Shown: positions 8,994 through 18,621 of the stretch, piece after piece
Layout of the letters: every line of letters begins with the position of its first letter
How positions within the stretch are numbered: position 1 is the first letter of the stretch
Source of the DNA: Bin87 sp965220055
GTDB taxonomy: Bacteria > Chloroflexota > Dehalococcoidia > Lucifugimonadales > UBA3495
NCBI GenBank assembly: GCA_965220055.1
Contig: CBDCPE010000001.1
Location: forward strand, 1 to 64,000
Length of the DNA: 64,000 bases
Direction: 5' to 3'
Notes under the pieces: generated by a model
Told to the model about the DNA's origin: nothing
Databases searched by the model: none
Seen by the model: the letters and a program-made list of their open reading frames with translations, nothing else
Made by a program: the position numbers and the translations under genes

Positions 8994-9173
8994 CCGACCG
9001 GACATTTGCGCTTTCCATTCAAACGGACAGAATCACTGGACAACAACAAATCCCCTAACTCACTGGCCTATAGACCACGAAAAATGACACCCTGGGCCTT
9101 CCGTGGAAGGTGTGGTCTGGCCAGCTTACCCTGTCTTTATACTTTTTATAAATTATGCGTAAAGTCCAGCTAA

Positions 9174-9273
9174 GAGGGTGTCTAAAAATGGGGAAGGCGG
9201 GCCAGTCTGCGCAGGGTGAGGCCGGTCATTGCGATGTAAATCCAAGTTTCGATGGTTTCACACAATGCTTCGT
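9174..9273 (-). mobile_element. 3' end fragment of the IS5-family element found at 21697, 36330 and 37210
   Basis: These 100 bp match the last codons and terminal repeat (AGAGGGTGTCTAAAAATGGG) of that IS. The fragment stops where the IS66-type end GTAACAGTTCAGAATTG begins at 9274, so the IS66 copy probably inserted into or recombined with it. Confidence 0.75.
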
Positions 9274-9735
9274 AACAGTTCAGAATTGAGGGGAAACGAG
9301 CAACTGAAGGCAGGCGTCGAGAGGGTTTAGACCTCTGGCGCGCCAGGTGCCGAAGAGAGATGCCAGCGCCATCTTGCTTTCGGTGCCCTGCTCCGAACGA
9401 GTGCCGCCGCTGACTTTGCGGCTGATTACCACATGGCGCAGGCTGCGCTCGGCGGCGTTGTTGTCTGGCGGCACGTCCGGTTCGGCCACAAAGACGAAGA
9501 GTTCCTTGATGTGGCGCTCGATGCGTCGGCACAGCCTGGCTGGGTTGCCGACGGGTTATCCAGGAAGGGCTGGCAGATGGCCAGCAGGCTGCGCTCCAAT
9601 GCCAGTTGGACAACCCGCCGTCGCTGTTGCTCGGGATGGTGGAAGGCTTTGGCCGCGGCATAGAGTTGGTGGATTGCCCCGGCCCACTGGACCAGTGGGG
9701 CGTCCTTTGGGTGGAGGGCTGGTCGTGGATGTCCC
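9274..9735 (-). pseudogene. IS66 transposase, C-terminal fragment
   Basis: The left end matches the IS66 inverted repeat with one change. The C-terminal third of the transposase can be read (PDNNAAERSLRHVVISRKVSG down to LLVSPQF), with one frameshift near 9520. Everything before LHPKDAPLVQWAGAIHQLY is missing. Confidence 0.75.
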
Positions 9736-9741
9736 GTAGAA

Positions 9742-9850
9742 GGCAAGGAGGCCAGGCTGGTGTTCATGACCCACGCCCTGATGGAAAACCGGCATGGAAT
9801 GCTGGTGGACTTTCAGACCACCCGAGCGACGGGTACGGCGGAGCGGGATA
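9742..9850 (+). pseudogene. IS5-type DDE transposase, internal fragment
   Basis: The reading THALMENRHGMLVDFQTTRATGTAER matches the segment before the second Asp in DDE_Tnp_1 proteins (compare HVLMDNREGLVVNVRLTSANGTGE in the element at 23446-24518). The following part of a similar gene is found at 12259-12660 on the other side of the IS21 element, so one gene was probably divided by later insertions. Confidence 0.6.
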
Positions 9851-9891
9851 TTGTTGTCCCGCGTCAACTAAATATGCCGAATTATCGTCGC

Positions 9892-10674
9892 TTAGTTTTG
9901 CCGGTTCACCTCCTCTACCTGGCGCCGTTGCTGGGCGGCGTCGGTGCGGTAGCTGGGCACGGCAAACTCCAGTATCACGGAGTGGTGCACCACCCGGTCG
10001 ATGGCCGCGGCGGTGGCCATGGGGTTGGCGAAGCTGCGCTCCCACTCCGAGAAGACCAGGTTGGACGTGATGCCCAACGACCTCCGTTCGTAGCGTTCGG
10101 CGATGAGGGTGAAGAGGACCTCAGACTCCTCGGCGCCCTGGGGCAGGTAGCCCAGGTCGTCCAGGAGCAGGAAGTCGAAGTTGTCCAGCCTCCGCAGCCG
10201 GCGAGGCAGGTCGAAGTCGCGCTTGGCGGCCAGCAAATCCTGCACCAGGCGGTAGGCTGGGGCGAAGAGGACGGAGCAGCCGGCTTCCACCAGGCGGTGG
10301 CCCAGGGCGCAGAGCGCGTGGGTCTTGCCGGTGCCGGGAAGTCCGAAGGCCAGCACGTTGACGCCGCTATCTACGAAGCTGCCCTGGGCCAGGTGATCCA
10401 GTTGCTGTCTGAGCGCCAGGGGCATCCGGTGGTGCTCGAAGGTCTCCCAGGTCTTGCCCGCGGGCAGCCGGGACGCCTGACGCAGCCGATCGATGCGCCG
10501 GTGGCGGCGATCCTCGGCTTCCTGCTCCAGCACCTCCAGGAAGGTGGGCAGGGCATCGCCGTGGCCCGCGGCGGTGAAACGGGCCACCGACTGGGCACCC
10601 ATGGTGGGCAGCTTGAATTGGTGGCACAACTGGCCGATGCGCTCCGGTATGACGCTGGTGTCGGTGTCCATCAT
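9892..10674 (-). CDS. istB: IstB-type ATPase of IS21
   Basis: The 260-residue AAA+ helper of IS21 transposition has a Walker A motif GLPGTGKTH and a Walker B segment FLLLDDLGYL. The start ATG (10674-10672) overlaps the stop codon of istA in an ATGA, which implies translational coupling. The stop codon lies within the element end. The gene appears intact; in the family the protein binds DNA and directs the IstA transposase to its target. Confidence 0.9.
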   Translation of the reverse strand: MMDTDTSVIPERIGQLCHQFKLPTMGAQSVARFTAAGHGDALPTFLEVLEQEAEDRRHRRIDRLRQASRLPAGKTWETFEHHRMPLALRQQLDHLAQGSFVDSGVNVLAFGLPGTGKTHALCALGHRLVEAGCSVLFAPAYRLVQDLLAAKRDFDLPRRLRRLDNFDFLLLDDLGYLPQGAEESEVLFTLIAERYERRSLGITSNLVFSEWERSFANPMATAAAIDRVVHHSVILEFAVPSYRTDAAQQRRQVEEVNRQN

Positions 10675-12173
10675 CCGCACACCTCCGCTTCTACCAAGCT
10701 GCCCGTGAGGAGGCGGTCGTAGATATTCAGGTCCGGCTTCCCGGACAGGATCAGCACCGGAGCCTCCGGCGGCCTGGGCTCGGCCAGGTCCCGCACCGCG
10801 GCGTAGTCGAAGGGTTTCCCAGTCTCCAGCAGCAGCGACAACGCGCTGTCCACATTGGCCTCCATGGTGGTCGCCGCCAGGTGCAGGATCCGCAGGTACT
10901 CCACGTCGGCACGCTCCCCGCGCCATTCCCGGAGGGCGTCGTAGGCGAGGCGGAAGTGCAGCGTGGGAAACAGTTGCTCTCGGAAACGGTAACGAGCAAA
11001 AGCACCGGGCTTGCGCACCAAGGATCCGATGACGTGGCGGTAATTGACGTTGCTTTCTCCCTCTCCCCGCACCCGCTCCATGCGTTCGACCAAGTGGCCC
11101 TTGTAGTACACTTCCACCCAGTCGGCGTACAAACGGATCTCTACCTCCTGGTCGATCAGACGGGAGGGGACGCTGTAGCTCCGTCCCGCTACCTGGATGG
11201 TGCTCCACTTACGCACCTTGGACCGGTAGTTGGCGTATTCCGGCATGGGAGCTGGGGGCAGAGGCCTCAGGCAAGCCATTTCCTGCTCCAGCTTCCCCTT
11301 CACCAGGCGGTTGCGTCGCTCCACCATCTCCCGGACGAAGCTGGCGTAGTGGTCGGCGGTGTGGAAATCGCGGCTGCCCCGCAGGATGAGGGCCTGGTCA
11401 ACGGCGTCCTTCAAGCGGTAGTGGGCGTGCTCGGCGACGCCGTTTTCGTGGCTCTGGCCGCGATTGATGCGGGTGGAGCGCAGACCGTAGTGGTCCAGCA
11501 GCGCGGCGTAATTGTCGTTTAGGGCCCGGCCGCGGCTGCGTTTCATCTCGTGGGTGGCGGCGGAGGTATTGTCGGAGCGCGCCACCTCTGGAACGCCGCC
11601 CAGGGTAAAGAGGGCAGCCTGCAATCCCTGCTTGAGCGCCAGGAAGGTCTCGCCGGTGGCGACCTCGGCGTAGCGCCAGCCCGAATGGCTGAGGATCAGC
11701 TGGAACAGCAGGTGGGAATAGGGCTGTCCGGCGATGGTCACCCCCAGAGGGTCGCCGTGGGTGAAGTCAAACTGGGCTTCCCGACCCGGCGGATGCTCCT
11801 GGGGGAAGTACACCTCCTGATCGGGACCATGCAGCGCCCGCCAGTCCTGTAATCGTCGTTGCAGGGTGCGCAACTGGGAGGCGCTGAACCGGCCGGGATG
11901 GTGCTCCTCCAGCCACTCGATAATTGTCGTTGCTTTCAGTTGGCCCTTGGGGTCGCCCCGCAGCAGGGGCTCAATCTCCTCCTCCCACACCCCGTCGAAG
12001 GGATCGGGCCGGGTGCGCCACCAACGCTCCTGTCTCGTCTCCGACGGCAACGGGCCGTCCTGCCACTTGCGTGCTGACCGCACGCACATCCCAGCCTTCG
12101 CGGCCGCCGTCTCCTGCGTCTTTCCTTCCATAAGTTTCTGCCTCAATAGTGCGACTTGTCGGTCCTTGATCAA
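10671..12173 (-). CDS. istA: IstA-type transposase of IS21
   Basis: The 500-residue protein has an N-terminal helix-turn-helix (about 15-45: GKTQETAAAKAGMCVRSARKW) and an rve catalytic core with AQFDFTHGD, VARSDNTSAA and SHENGVAEH as the D, D, E segments. A C-terminal domain follows (KWSTIQVAGRSYSVPSRL). Length and motifs are complete, so with istB the element could be active. Confidence 0.9.
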   Translation of the reverse strand: MIKDRQVALLRQKLMEGKTQETAAAKAGMCVRSARKWQDGPLPSETRQERWWRTRPDPFDGVWEEEIEPLLRGDPKGQLKATTIIEWLEEHHPGRFSASQLRTLQRRLQDWRALHGPDQEVYFPQEHPPGREAQFDFTHGDPLGVTIAGQPYSHLLFQLILSHSGWRYAEVATGETFLALKQGLQAALFTLGGVPEVARSDNTSAATHEMKRSRGRALNDNYAALLDHYGLRSTRINRGQSHENGVAEHAHYRLKDAVDQALILRGSRDFHTADHYASFVREMVERRNRLVKGKLEQEMACLRPLPPAPMPEYANYRSKVRKWSTIQVAGRSYSVPSRLIDQEVEIRLYADWVEVYYKGHLVERMERVRGEGESNVNYRHVIGSLVRKPGAFARYRFREQLFPTLHFRLAYDALREWRGERADVEYLRILHLAATTMEANVDSALSLLLETGKPFDYAAVRDLAEPRPPEAPVLILSGKPDLNIYDRLLTGSLVEAEVCG

Positions 12174-12233
12174 TCCGGCACCTCCGAGCCGGATGGTTTA
12201 CTCCATCTCAACCGGCAAAAGTAGTCGTCGCAT

Positions 12234-12672
12234 GAGGCATTCCTTATTGTCGTCTATCAATTGTGCCGGAACTGTTGGAGCAAGCCCGGGGACGGGGCTT
12301 TCATCCCAGAACGCTGGGCGGAGACAAAGGCTACGACACCCGGGACTGCGTGGCGGACCTGCGGCGGCGCGGGGTAACGCCGCACGTCGCGCAGCACAAC
12401 AAGGGGCGGTCCAGCGCCATTGATGGCCGGACCACCCGGCATACTGGGTACGCGGTCAGCCAGCGGATTCGGAAACGGGTTGAGGAGATCTTTGGCTGGA
12501 TGAAGACCGTGGGAGGATTCCGGCGGACCCGTTACCGGGGATTGGACCGGACTGGTCTGGTCTGGCGGGGAACTTGGTGGCCACGGCCTACAACCTGGTT
12601 CGGATGGCCAAGCTGCTGGGGCAGGTGGCGGCAACTCCGGAAGCCCGGATGGCATGACCTGACAATGGGCTA
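12234..12672 (+). pseudogene. rve-element end joined to an IS5-type transposase 3' fragment
   Basis: Positions 12234-12258 repeat the outer end of the rve-type element (ATTCCTTATTGTCGTCTATC). From about 12259 the frame reads VPELLEQARGRGFHPRTLGGDKGYDTRDCV, then SAIDGRTTRH and RKRVEEIFGWMKTVGG, the second Asp and Glu regions of a DDE_Tnp_1 transposase. A 5-bp repeat (CTGGT) near 12556 shifts the frame before the C-terminal NLVRMAKLL. Non-functional. Confidence 0.7.
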
Positions 12673-13894
12673 GTATTCAGTCAAATCCGTATTGGCGTAT
12701 ACGAGTTGATGCGGAGCAGCATCCCTACACTGACTGGGAAACAGCGGTGCGGGAGGTGCAGGATCCATGGTTCAGGAGAAATACAGGGTACAGTTGACAT
12801 CGGAGGAGCAGGAACGGCTGCGGCAATTGATCCGAAGCGGCCAGCATTCCGCTCGGGTAATCACTCGGGCGCGCATCTTGCTCCGGACTGACGAAGGATG
12901 GAGCGCGAGCCAGGTGGCGGCAGCCTTGGACACGTCGCCGCGCACGGTGTTACGCACCAAACGGCGCTACGCTGAGGAGGGACTGGATGGCGTGCTGCAC
13001 GACCATCCTCAAGCCAATCGGTACCGGAAGTTGGATGATCGTGGCGAAGCCTACCTGATTGCCTTGGCGTGCAGTGATGCGCCCGAGGGCCATGACCACT
13101 GGACCCTGCGGTTGCTGGCCGACCAGGCGGTGGAGTTGGGGTTGGTGGAAAGCCTGTCGTATGAGACGGTGCGGCTGCGGCTCAAAAAAACATCCTCCAG
13201 CCGTGGCGGAAGCAACAGTGGTGCATCCCCAAGGTGAACGGGGAGTTCGTGGCGGCCATGGAGGACGTGCTGGACCTCTACGCCGAACCCTACGACCCCG
13301 ACCGGCCGGTGGTGTGCTTCGACGAGACCTCCACCCAACTGCTGGCCGATACCCGACCGCCGTTGCCCGCCCAGCCGGGACGCCCGCGACGCCAGGACTA
13401 CGCGTACCGTCGCGGCGGCACCCGCAATCTCTTCTTGACCTGTGAGCCTCTGGCGGGCTGGCGCCACGTGGCGATCACCGAACGGCGCACTATGGTGGAC
13501 TTCGCCCACCAGATGCGCTGGCTGGTGGATGTGGCCTATCCCCACGCTCCGGGGGTACGGGTGGTGCTCGACAACCTGAACACCCACCGCATGGCTTCTC
13601 TTTACGAGACCTTTCCGGCTGCTGAGGCGCGGCGCATCGTGAAGCGACTGGAGTTTCACCACACGCCCAAACACGCCAGCTGGCTGAATATGGCGGAGAT
13701 TGAATTCAGCGTGTTGACCCGGGCTTGTCTCCAGGGGCGCAATCCCGACGAACTTGCCCTGCACCGGGCAATCAACGCCTATGAGACTGAGCGTAACGCT
13801 AAGGGAACCACCATCAACTGGCGGTTCACCACCCAGGACGCCCGAACCAAACTGCAGCGATTTTATCCCTGCCATTCCAAGATTGATTGAGTAC
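12673..13894 (+). mobile_element. IS630-family element A
   Basis: It is flanked by TA dinucleotides (12671-12672, 13895-13896), the IS630 target. The imperfect ends read TAGTATTCAGTCAA and, inverted, TAGTACTCAATCAA. It contains one transposase made from two overlapping frames. Confidence 0.75.
12767..13890 (+). CDS. IS630-family transposase, probably made by -1 frameshifting
   Basis: The first frame (12767-13237) encodes an N-terminal helix-turn-helix domain (SASQVAAALDTSPRTVLRTKRRYAEEGLDG). The second (13234-13890) carries the DDE core: VVCFDETSTQLL, VVLDNLNTH and HHTPKHASWLNMAEIEF. A run of seven A at about 13184-13190 sits where a -1 slip joins RLRLKK to NILQPWRKQQWCIPKVNGEF and gives one continuous protein of about 374 residues. 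Poly-A slippage is a known expression mode in IS630 elements. The alternative is a simple 1-bp mutation. Confidence 0.75.
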
Positions 13895-13896
13895 TA

Positions 13897-14116
13897 GCTG
13901 GGTCTAGCTATGCCCGGTGCCCCCAAGAGGGCCGGTCCGCGAAGCCGAAGGGGCTGAAAGTCCCGTGTGAACGGCACAATTTCCTCCAACAGGACCCGGG
14001 CATCAACGACTTGACCCGTCGATTCCGGACGTGAACACCTTTGTTCAGCAGCCTGTTAGGGGCTGTGGGCTGAAGCGAGACGGAACAGGGTTCTAGCTGC
14101 GGCAGGATAACCAGGG
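13897..14116. other. GC-rich structured spacer, possible group II intron RNA remnant
   Basis: No open frame. Segments such as GAAGCCGAAGGGGCTGAAAG and CCTGTTAGGGGCTGTGGGCT, with several short self-complementary stretches, remind me of the 5' ribozyme part of bacterial group II introns. I could not fold it or identify domains V and VI, and no reverse transcriptase is present. Treat as an unconfirmed resemblance. Confidence 0.25.
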
Positions 14117-16792
14117 TTACACCGAACCTCCCTCAGCTAGGACGGCCAACTCCGCCTTAGATAGTCCCAACTCCCCGCACAGGACCTCTTCGTTGTGCTC
14201 CCCGATGAGAGGCGCACGCCGGGATATCCTCCAGGGTGAGCCGTTGAAGATGGCCGCTGGGCCTGGGTGTCGAAATGTCTTGCCAAGTTCCAGGTATTCT
14301 ACATCTGTCCAGAACCTCCGGTCCTCCAGGTGAGGGTCTTGCATGACCTCGTCCGGAGAACGGATCGCCCCCGTGTTGGAGCTACGCTTCTGCAAGCCGT
14401 GATAGGCTTCGTCCCGAGGGATGTTGGCGAGGAAGTTTACGAAAATTCCGCGAATATGTGACTGGCTCTCGGCGATGACCGTTGGGTCCCGGTACTTTTC
14501 ATCCAGTAGGTCGCCCGCCAAGCCGTGCTCATCCATCCACGGCGCAAGCATCAGCACCCGCTCCGGGGTAACCTGACCGACATTCACGTATTTTCCATCC
14601 TTACAGAGGACCTGGGCGTTGGGCCCAGTGGCGGCGTTGCCACCTCCTGTTCTACGAGGAATCACATTTCTTTTGTAAATATACTCGTTCACATGGCCCT
14701 CGGTCGTGAGCGCGCAGGCATCATGCACCGAGGTATCTATGTACTGTCCCCTGGCCGTCACCGACCGGTTAACCAGCGCCGCGGTAATGGCGATGTAGGC
14801 GTAGTGACTTCCGATGTGCCATGCCTGCCCTCCTCCAGGAGCGATGGGCGGTGCATCTGGCACCACGTCGTCGTCATAGCCACACCTGGCCATCTGTCCG
14901 CCCGCCGCCAGATGCAGCAGGTCGCTGGTCTGGAAGTCCTGCCACGGCCCGGTCTGCCCAAAGGGGGTCAGTGAGCACATAATCAGCCCAGGGTTACTCT
15001 TTGCTAGATCTTCGTACCCCAGCCCCAAGGAGGCCAGATAACCGGGCCTGAAGGTCTCTAGTATCACATCCGCCTTCTCCGCCATTTGTCGGAACAGCCG
15101 GCGCCCGTCCTCCATCTCCAGATTCATGGTAACCCCCCGCTTGGAGGTGTTGTAATGCCAGAAGTAAAGGCTCCTCTCCCGATTCGGTATGTCCTGGTAG
15201 AAGGGCCCCACGGTCCGGGCTGCCTCGCCACCGGGAGGCTCTATCTTGATGACGTCTGCTCCCATGTCAGCCATCTGCTTGCCACACCACTGCCCCTTCT
15301 CATCGGCGAGCTCCAGCACCCGCAGCCCCCCAAAGGCCCCCGCAGAGTTCCGGTCCGGCGTCCGCGCCGGCGCCGGAGCGGGATTCGCTATCGGCTCATT
15401 CCCACTCCACTGTACGGGCGAGGCATCCTCCATCATCTCCTTGAAGTAGGGATAATCTTCCATACTGAGGTCCTTGGGCCAGAAGGTGCCGTCGGCGAAG
15501 CCGCTAACCAGCATCTCGTGACTGATGCCCAATAACCCCTGAAACACCTCTTTGTTGTGGCCGCCGATCAGGGGACCTGACCGGCTGTTGATTGCAGGCG
15601 TCTCCGACATCTTGAAGGGAGCGTTCTGAAGGGGCCAGGTCCCCAGCGCGGGATGCTTCACGTCCCGGTACATCTCTCGATGCCTGAGCTGGGGATCGTT
15701 GTCCACCCGGTCCTGGCTGCTTTGAACGGGCATGGCGGGTACTCCCGCCGCCTGGCACCGCTCCATGATCTCGTACTTGCCCAGAGTCTTGGTCCACGCC
15801 TCTATCCCCTGGTCCATCTCTTCCTGGTGCTCCAGGCGACCTTCAAGGGTGGCAAACTTCTCGCCGGTGGCCCAACTGGGAGAGCCCATTACCCCCAATA
15901 ACTTCCGCCACTCATAGTCGGAGAAGCAGGCCAGGGCACACCAGTCGTTGTACTCCGCCGGACTGGTCTTGTAAGCGTTGTGCGGTGCCCCGGTCCGCCC
16001 CCGGTAGTTGTCCACCAGGGGCGTGCCAGGCCAGTGAGCGCGGTTGCCCGGCGGGTAACCCTTTCGCATGGTGGAACGACCGTTGGCCTGGATGTCCAGA
16101 AAAGCGGGACCATTAAGGGGGACGCCGATGATCCACTGGGAACTGTCGACATGCTGTCCCTGACCGGTCATGTTGCGATGGTAAATCGCACTCAGAGCAT
16201 ACATGGCCCCGTATAAGCCACCGGTGTCGTCCAGGTAGGACCAGCCCCAACCAGCGGGTGGCTTGTCCGGCAGGCCCGACGTGTAGGTCAAACCGGACAG
16301 GGCTTGCGCAATGGCTCCCATGGTTTGATAGTCTCTGTCCCGACCCGTGTGGCCGAAGCCGGACATGGAGAGGTAAATGATGTCAGGCCGGAGCTTCTTC
16401 ATATCCTCGTAGCCCAGACCCCACCGCTCCAATACACTGTAGGCGAAGTTCTCGATGACGATGTCGGACATGGCCACCAAGCGCCGGGTAAGGTCAATGC
16501 CTCGGGGTGTACGGGTGTTCAGGGTGACGCTCAGCTTGTTGGAGTTGGTGTCGCTGAAATGGCCGTTGGTGTTGAGATTGGCGGGCAGGCCCTCGGGGGT
16601 ACCCGCTCCCGTCGCAATGTTGTTGCCCCGAGTATTGGGGCTCTGGGGCCATTCAACCTTGATAACCTCGGCCCCCAGCGCCCCCAGCCATCGGGTGCAC
16701 CAGGGACCCGCCCGGACCCAGGTGAAGTCCAACACTCGGATTCCTGACAAAGCTCCCGGTGTAGTTGGCGCTTTTGCTCCGGCCTGCACCAT
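14117..16792 (-). CDS. Two-domain CaiB/BaiF CoA-transferase family III (tandem fusion)
   Basis: The 891-residue protein contains two complete class III CoA-transferase modules, about 12-430 and 488-885; ordinary members are about 400 residues. Each starts with the typical G(I/L)RVL(D/E) segment and has a later GQHVDSSQW / GQYIDTSVHDA motif that supplies the expected catalytic Asp. Both also have the PLIGGHN / PLIGEHN ending. In single-domain members two chains interlock as a dimer, so the fusion may act as an internal dimer. Substrate unknown; such proteins move CoA between carboxylic acids. It stands alone on its strand between IS630 elements, with no obvious operon partner. Confidence 0.85.
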   Translation of the reverse strand: MVQAGAKAPTTPGALSGIRVLDFTWVRAGPWCTRWLGALGAEVIKVEWPQSPNTRGNNIATGAGTPEGLPANLNTNGHFSDTNSNKLSVTLNTRTPRGIDLTRRLVAMSDIVIENFAYSVLERWGLGYEDMKKLRPDIIYLSMSGFGHTGRDRDYQTMGAIAQALSGLTYTSGLPDKPPAGWGWSYLDDTGGLYGAMYALSAIYHRNMTGQGQHVDSSQWIIGVPLNGPAFLDIQANGRSTMRKGYPPGNRAHWPGTPLVDNYRGRTGAPHNAYKTSPAEYNDWCALACFSDYEWRKLLGVMGSPSWATGEKFATLEGRLEHQEEMDQGIEAWTKTLGKYEIMERCQAAGVPAMPVQSSQDRVDNDPQLRHREMYRDVKHPALGTWPLQNAPFKMSETPAINSRSGPLIGGHNKEVFQGLLGISHEMLVSGFADGTFWPKDLSMEDYPYFKEMMEDASPVQWSGNEPIANPAPAPARTPDRNSAGAFGGLRVLELADEKGQWCGKQMADMGADVIKIEPPGGEAARTVGPFYQDIPNRERSLYFWHYNTSKRGVTMNLEMEDGRRLFRQMAEKADVILETFRPGYLASLGLGYEDLAKSNPGLIMCSLTPFGQTGPWQDFQTSDLLHLAAGGQMARCGYDDDVVPDAPPIAPGGGQAWHIGSHYAYIAITAALVNRSVTARGQYIDTSVHDACALTTEGHVNEYIYKRNVIPRRTGGGNAATGPNAQVLCKDGKYVNVGQVTPERVLMLAPWMDEHGLAGDLLDEKYRDPTVIAESQSHIRGIFVNFLANIPRDEAYHGLQKRSSNTGAIRSPDEVMQDPHLEDRRFWTDVEYLELGKTFRHPGPAAIFNGSPWRISRRAPLIGEHNEEVLCGELGLSKAELAVLAEGGSV

Positions 16793-17152
16793 TGAATCAC
16801 CTCCCGGCTATGGCTGTCTTAAGGTTAACTCGCCTTATTCTAACCCAATGTGGTCGATGGAGATTCCCGAAAAACCAGGAAGGCTAATTACCGGAACTTT
16901 CTGAAAAGAGCCCAGGCAAATTGATTTGCCCGGGGTTAGGCTAACGAGTGGGCCCGGTGGCAGGTCTCGCCTAGAATCCCGCTGGCCACAGCTGCAACAG
17001 GATAAGCCACGTTTCACAGCTTGGCCTTTTTTGCCGCCGAATCCAGACCGTGCCAAGGAGAACTGAATATGTCTTTGCGGAATATAAACTTCGCCCAGTT
17101 CCTCGCTGGTGATCTGGCTTCGGCCTTATTACAACGATGCGCCTGCCTGGGT
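16793..17152. other. Intergenic spacer
   Basis: No supported gene. It contains short open frames with no family resemblance and probably the promoter of the fused CoA-transferase, though no convincing -35/-10 pair was found. Confidence 0.4.
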
Positions 17153-17380
17153 TCATATCGGGGAATTGAAGGGATGTCGAAGGCTGAAGTAGTCAAGGAC
17201 TTGAGCCAGGGTGTGAAGCCTATTTTGGTCATTGGGAGCGGTGCAGACTGGGCTCCAGTTCCCAGGTAGAAGGTGGCTGGCCGACCTCACCAACTGGTTT
17301 ACACCTGACCGGGGTGTCTTGGCTGCGCGGAGGAGGAGACCTCGCTCATCCAGCATGGTGGCGACCGGCCGCCTTCTGCC
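17153..17380 (-). pseudogene. Possible 3' part of a lipoprotein gene split by IS630-B
   Basis: Removing the IS630 element together with one TA target copy joins this frame in register to the lipoprotein N-terminus at 18622-18863. The reading passes FPRHGAPL-GRRRPVATMLDERGLLLRAA and ends at LRHPFNSPI. The sequence has no family I recognise, and the codon pattern is weak. It could instead be chance read-through. Confidence 0.3.
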
Positions 17381-18535
17381 TAAACCGAAGCCAAGGTGAA
17401 ATCTACATTGTCAGGGTGGAGGAAATCGGCTTGGGCACTGCCAATTGATTCGCCTGCTTTGGTTTGCAGCACGGTCCGGCAGCGGCGTTTGACTTCCTCG
17501 CGTGGGTTGGACAGAGCGATAAAAAAGTCGCCCACCTTCTCCAGCACCGCGGCTTTGGTCCCCAGGCACAAGTTGGCGGTCACCTCCTGGCGTACCCAAC
17601 CCCATATCGCCTCGTCGGCGTTGAAGTCTGGACTGTAGTGGGCAGGTTCACCAGGCGCAGGTTCAAGCCGGGCGTGGTCAGGTAAGCGCGTAGCGCGTCG
17701 CCCCGATGGGCTGGCGAATTGTCCCAAATCACCGTCAGTGGTTCGTTATGCCGCGCCCGCAGCTGCCGCAGGAAGGCAGTGGAGGTAGTCGCGTTGCTGT
17801 TGCCCGCCAGTTCCATAACATCCACCTCGCCGGTTTCCAGGCACACCGCCGAGTAGTAGCTGGCCTTCTCCCCACGTCGCGGGCTGGTGGAGTCCACCAG
17901 CGCCGGTTCTCCCCGCAGCGCCCACTTGCCCCGCAGGTCCGCATCCGCCCGAAAGTGGGCCTCGTCAGCGAAGAATATCTTGGTTCCCGTCCGTCGTGTT
18001 GCTGCCCGCAGAGCAGCATATTCCCTCACGAAGGCTTCCCGGCGGGCCGGGTCTGCCTTGACCAATCGCTTCTTGGACCGCTTCAGCACAAACCCCAACC
18101 GGTGCCGGTAGTTCCGGCAACTGCTCCGGCTCAGTACCTGCCGGAAGCGTTCCCCCACATACCGGCGCACCGCCTTCCAGTTCCAGCTGGAAAGGTCGAT
18201 GCCCGCTTGCCATGGCGGTTCCTGCACTGCCGTCTTCAACTCGACTTGCTGCTCTCCGTCCAACGCGGGGGGGAACCTCCGGTCTGCTCAAAAACCAGCC
18301 CCTTGGGACCGCCCTCCGCGAACGCCGTGGCGGCCCACTCGCCAATGGTGTGGGCATCCCTTTCCAACGCCCGAGCTACCGCCGCCGCGGTCCAACCCTG
18401 CACCAGCAGCCATAGCGCGTGCCACCTTTCCCGTTCCCGTGGCGTCGGAGCCCGATACATCCGCCGTCGTACCTCAACCTGGTCCATGCGCCACCGCTCC
18501 AGCAGTGGCCCCATCTCCATCATGCCCAACAGCAA
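17380..18535 (-). pseudogene. IS630-family transposase, frameshifted
   Basis: Three pieces in different frames follow each other on the minus strand. The N-terminal helix-turn-helix (GWTAAAVARALERDAHTIGEW) lies at 18535-18236. The middle, with KIFFADEAHFRAD and TVIWDNSPAHRG, lies at 18263 to about 17630. The C-terminal part, with HYSPDFNADEAIWGWVRQEV, ends at 17380. The DDE residues are present but at least two frameshifts prevent a single product. Confidence 0.8.
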
Positions 18536-18620
18536 CCCCCAACTCTGATTCGTTCACCGACCAACTCAACCACCGTCAATGCTACCCAACGCCAATGCGG
18601 GTTTCACCGTGGCTTTAGTT
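17383..18620 (-). mobile_element. IS630-family element B (degenerate)
   Basis: Imperfect terminal repeats lie at 17383 (AACCGAAGCCAAGGTGAAA) and, inverted, at the right end (AACTAAAGCCACGGTGAAA). They are flanked by TA on both sides (17381-17382, 18621-18622). The transposase inside is broken. The insertion interrupts a lipoprotein gene. Confidence 0.75.
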
Positions 18621-18621
18621 T

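Larger units (their letters stand above)
7693..9883. mobile_element. Segment bounded by perfect 28-bp inverted repeats, holding IS fragments
   Basis: Positions 7693-7720 and 9856-9883 are exact 28-bp inverted copies (core TTCGGCATATTTAGTTGACG). Between them lie an ISNCY transposase, the end of an IS5-family element, a piece of IS66 and a piece of a second IS5-type gene. The repeat is probably the terminal repeat of the ISNCY element. A diverged solo copy occurs at 38279-38306. Whether the 2.19-kb segment ever moved as a unit cannot be told from the sequence. Confidence 0.6.
9884..12234 (-). mobile_element. IS21-family insertion sequence
   Basis: It carries istA and istB with the characteristic ATGA overlap. 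The terminal repeats share the core TTTTGCCGGTT (9896-9906; inverted at 12210-12220) and imperfect outer bases. It lies between two fragments of an IS5-type transposase gene and directly beside the 28-bp repeat at 9856-9883 and an rve-element end at 12234-12258. Confidence 0.85.

Noticed and set aside
9760..10722. Long plus-strand frame across istB
   Set aside because: Antisense to istB, which has Walker motifs and a coupled start; the short true plus-strand content is the IS5-type fragment at 9742-9850.
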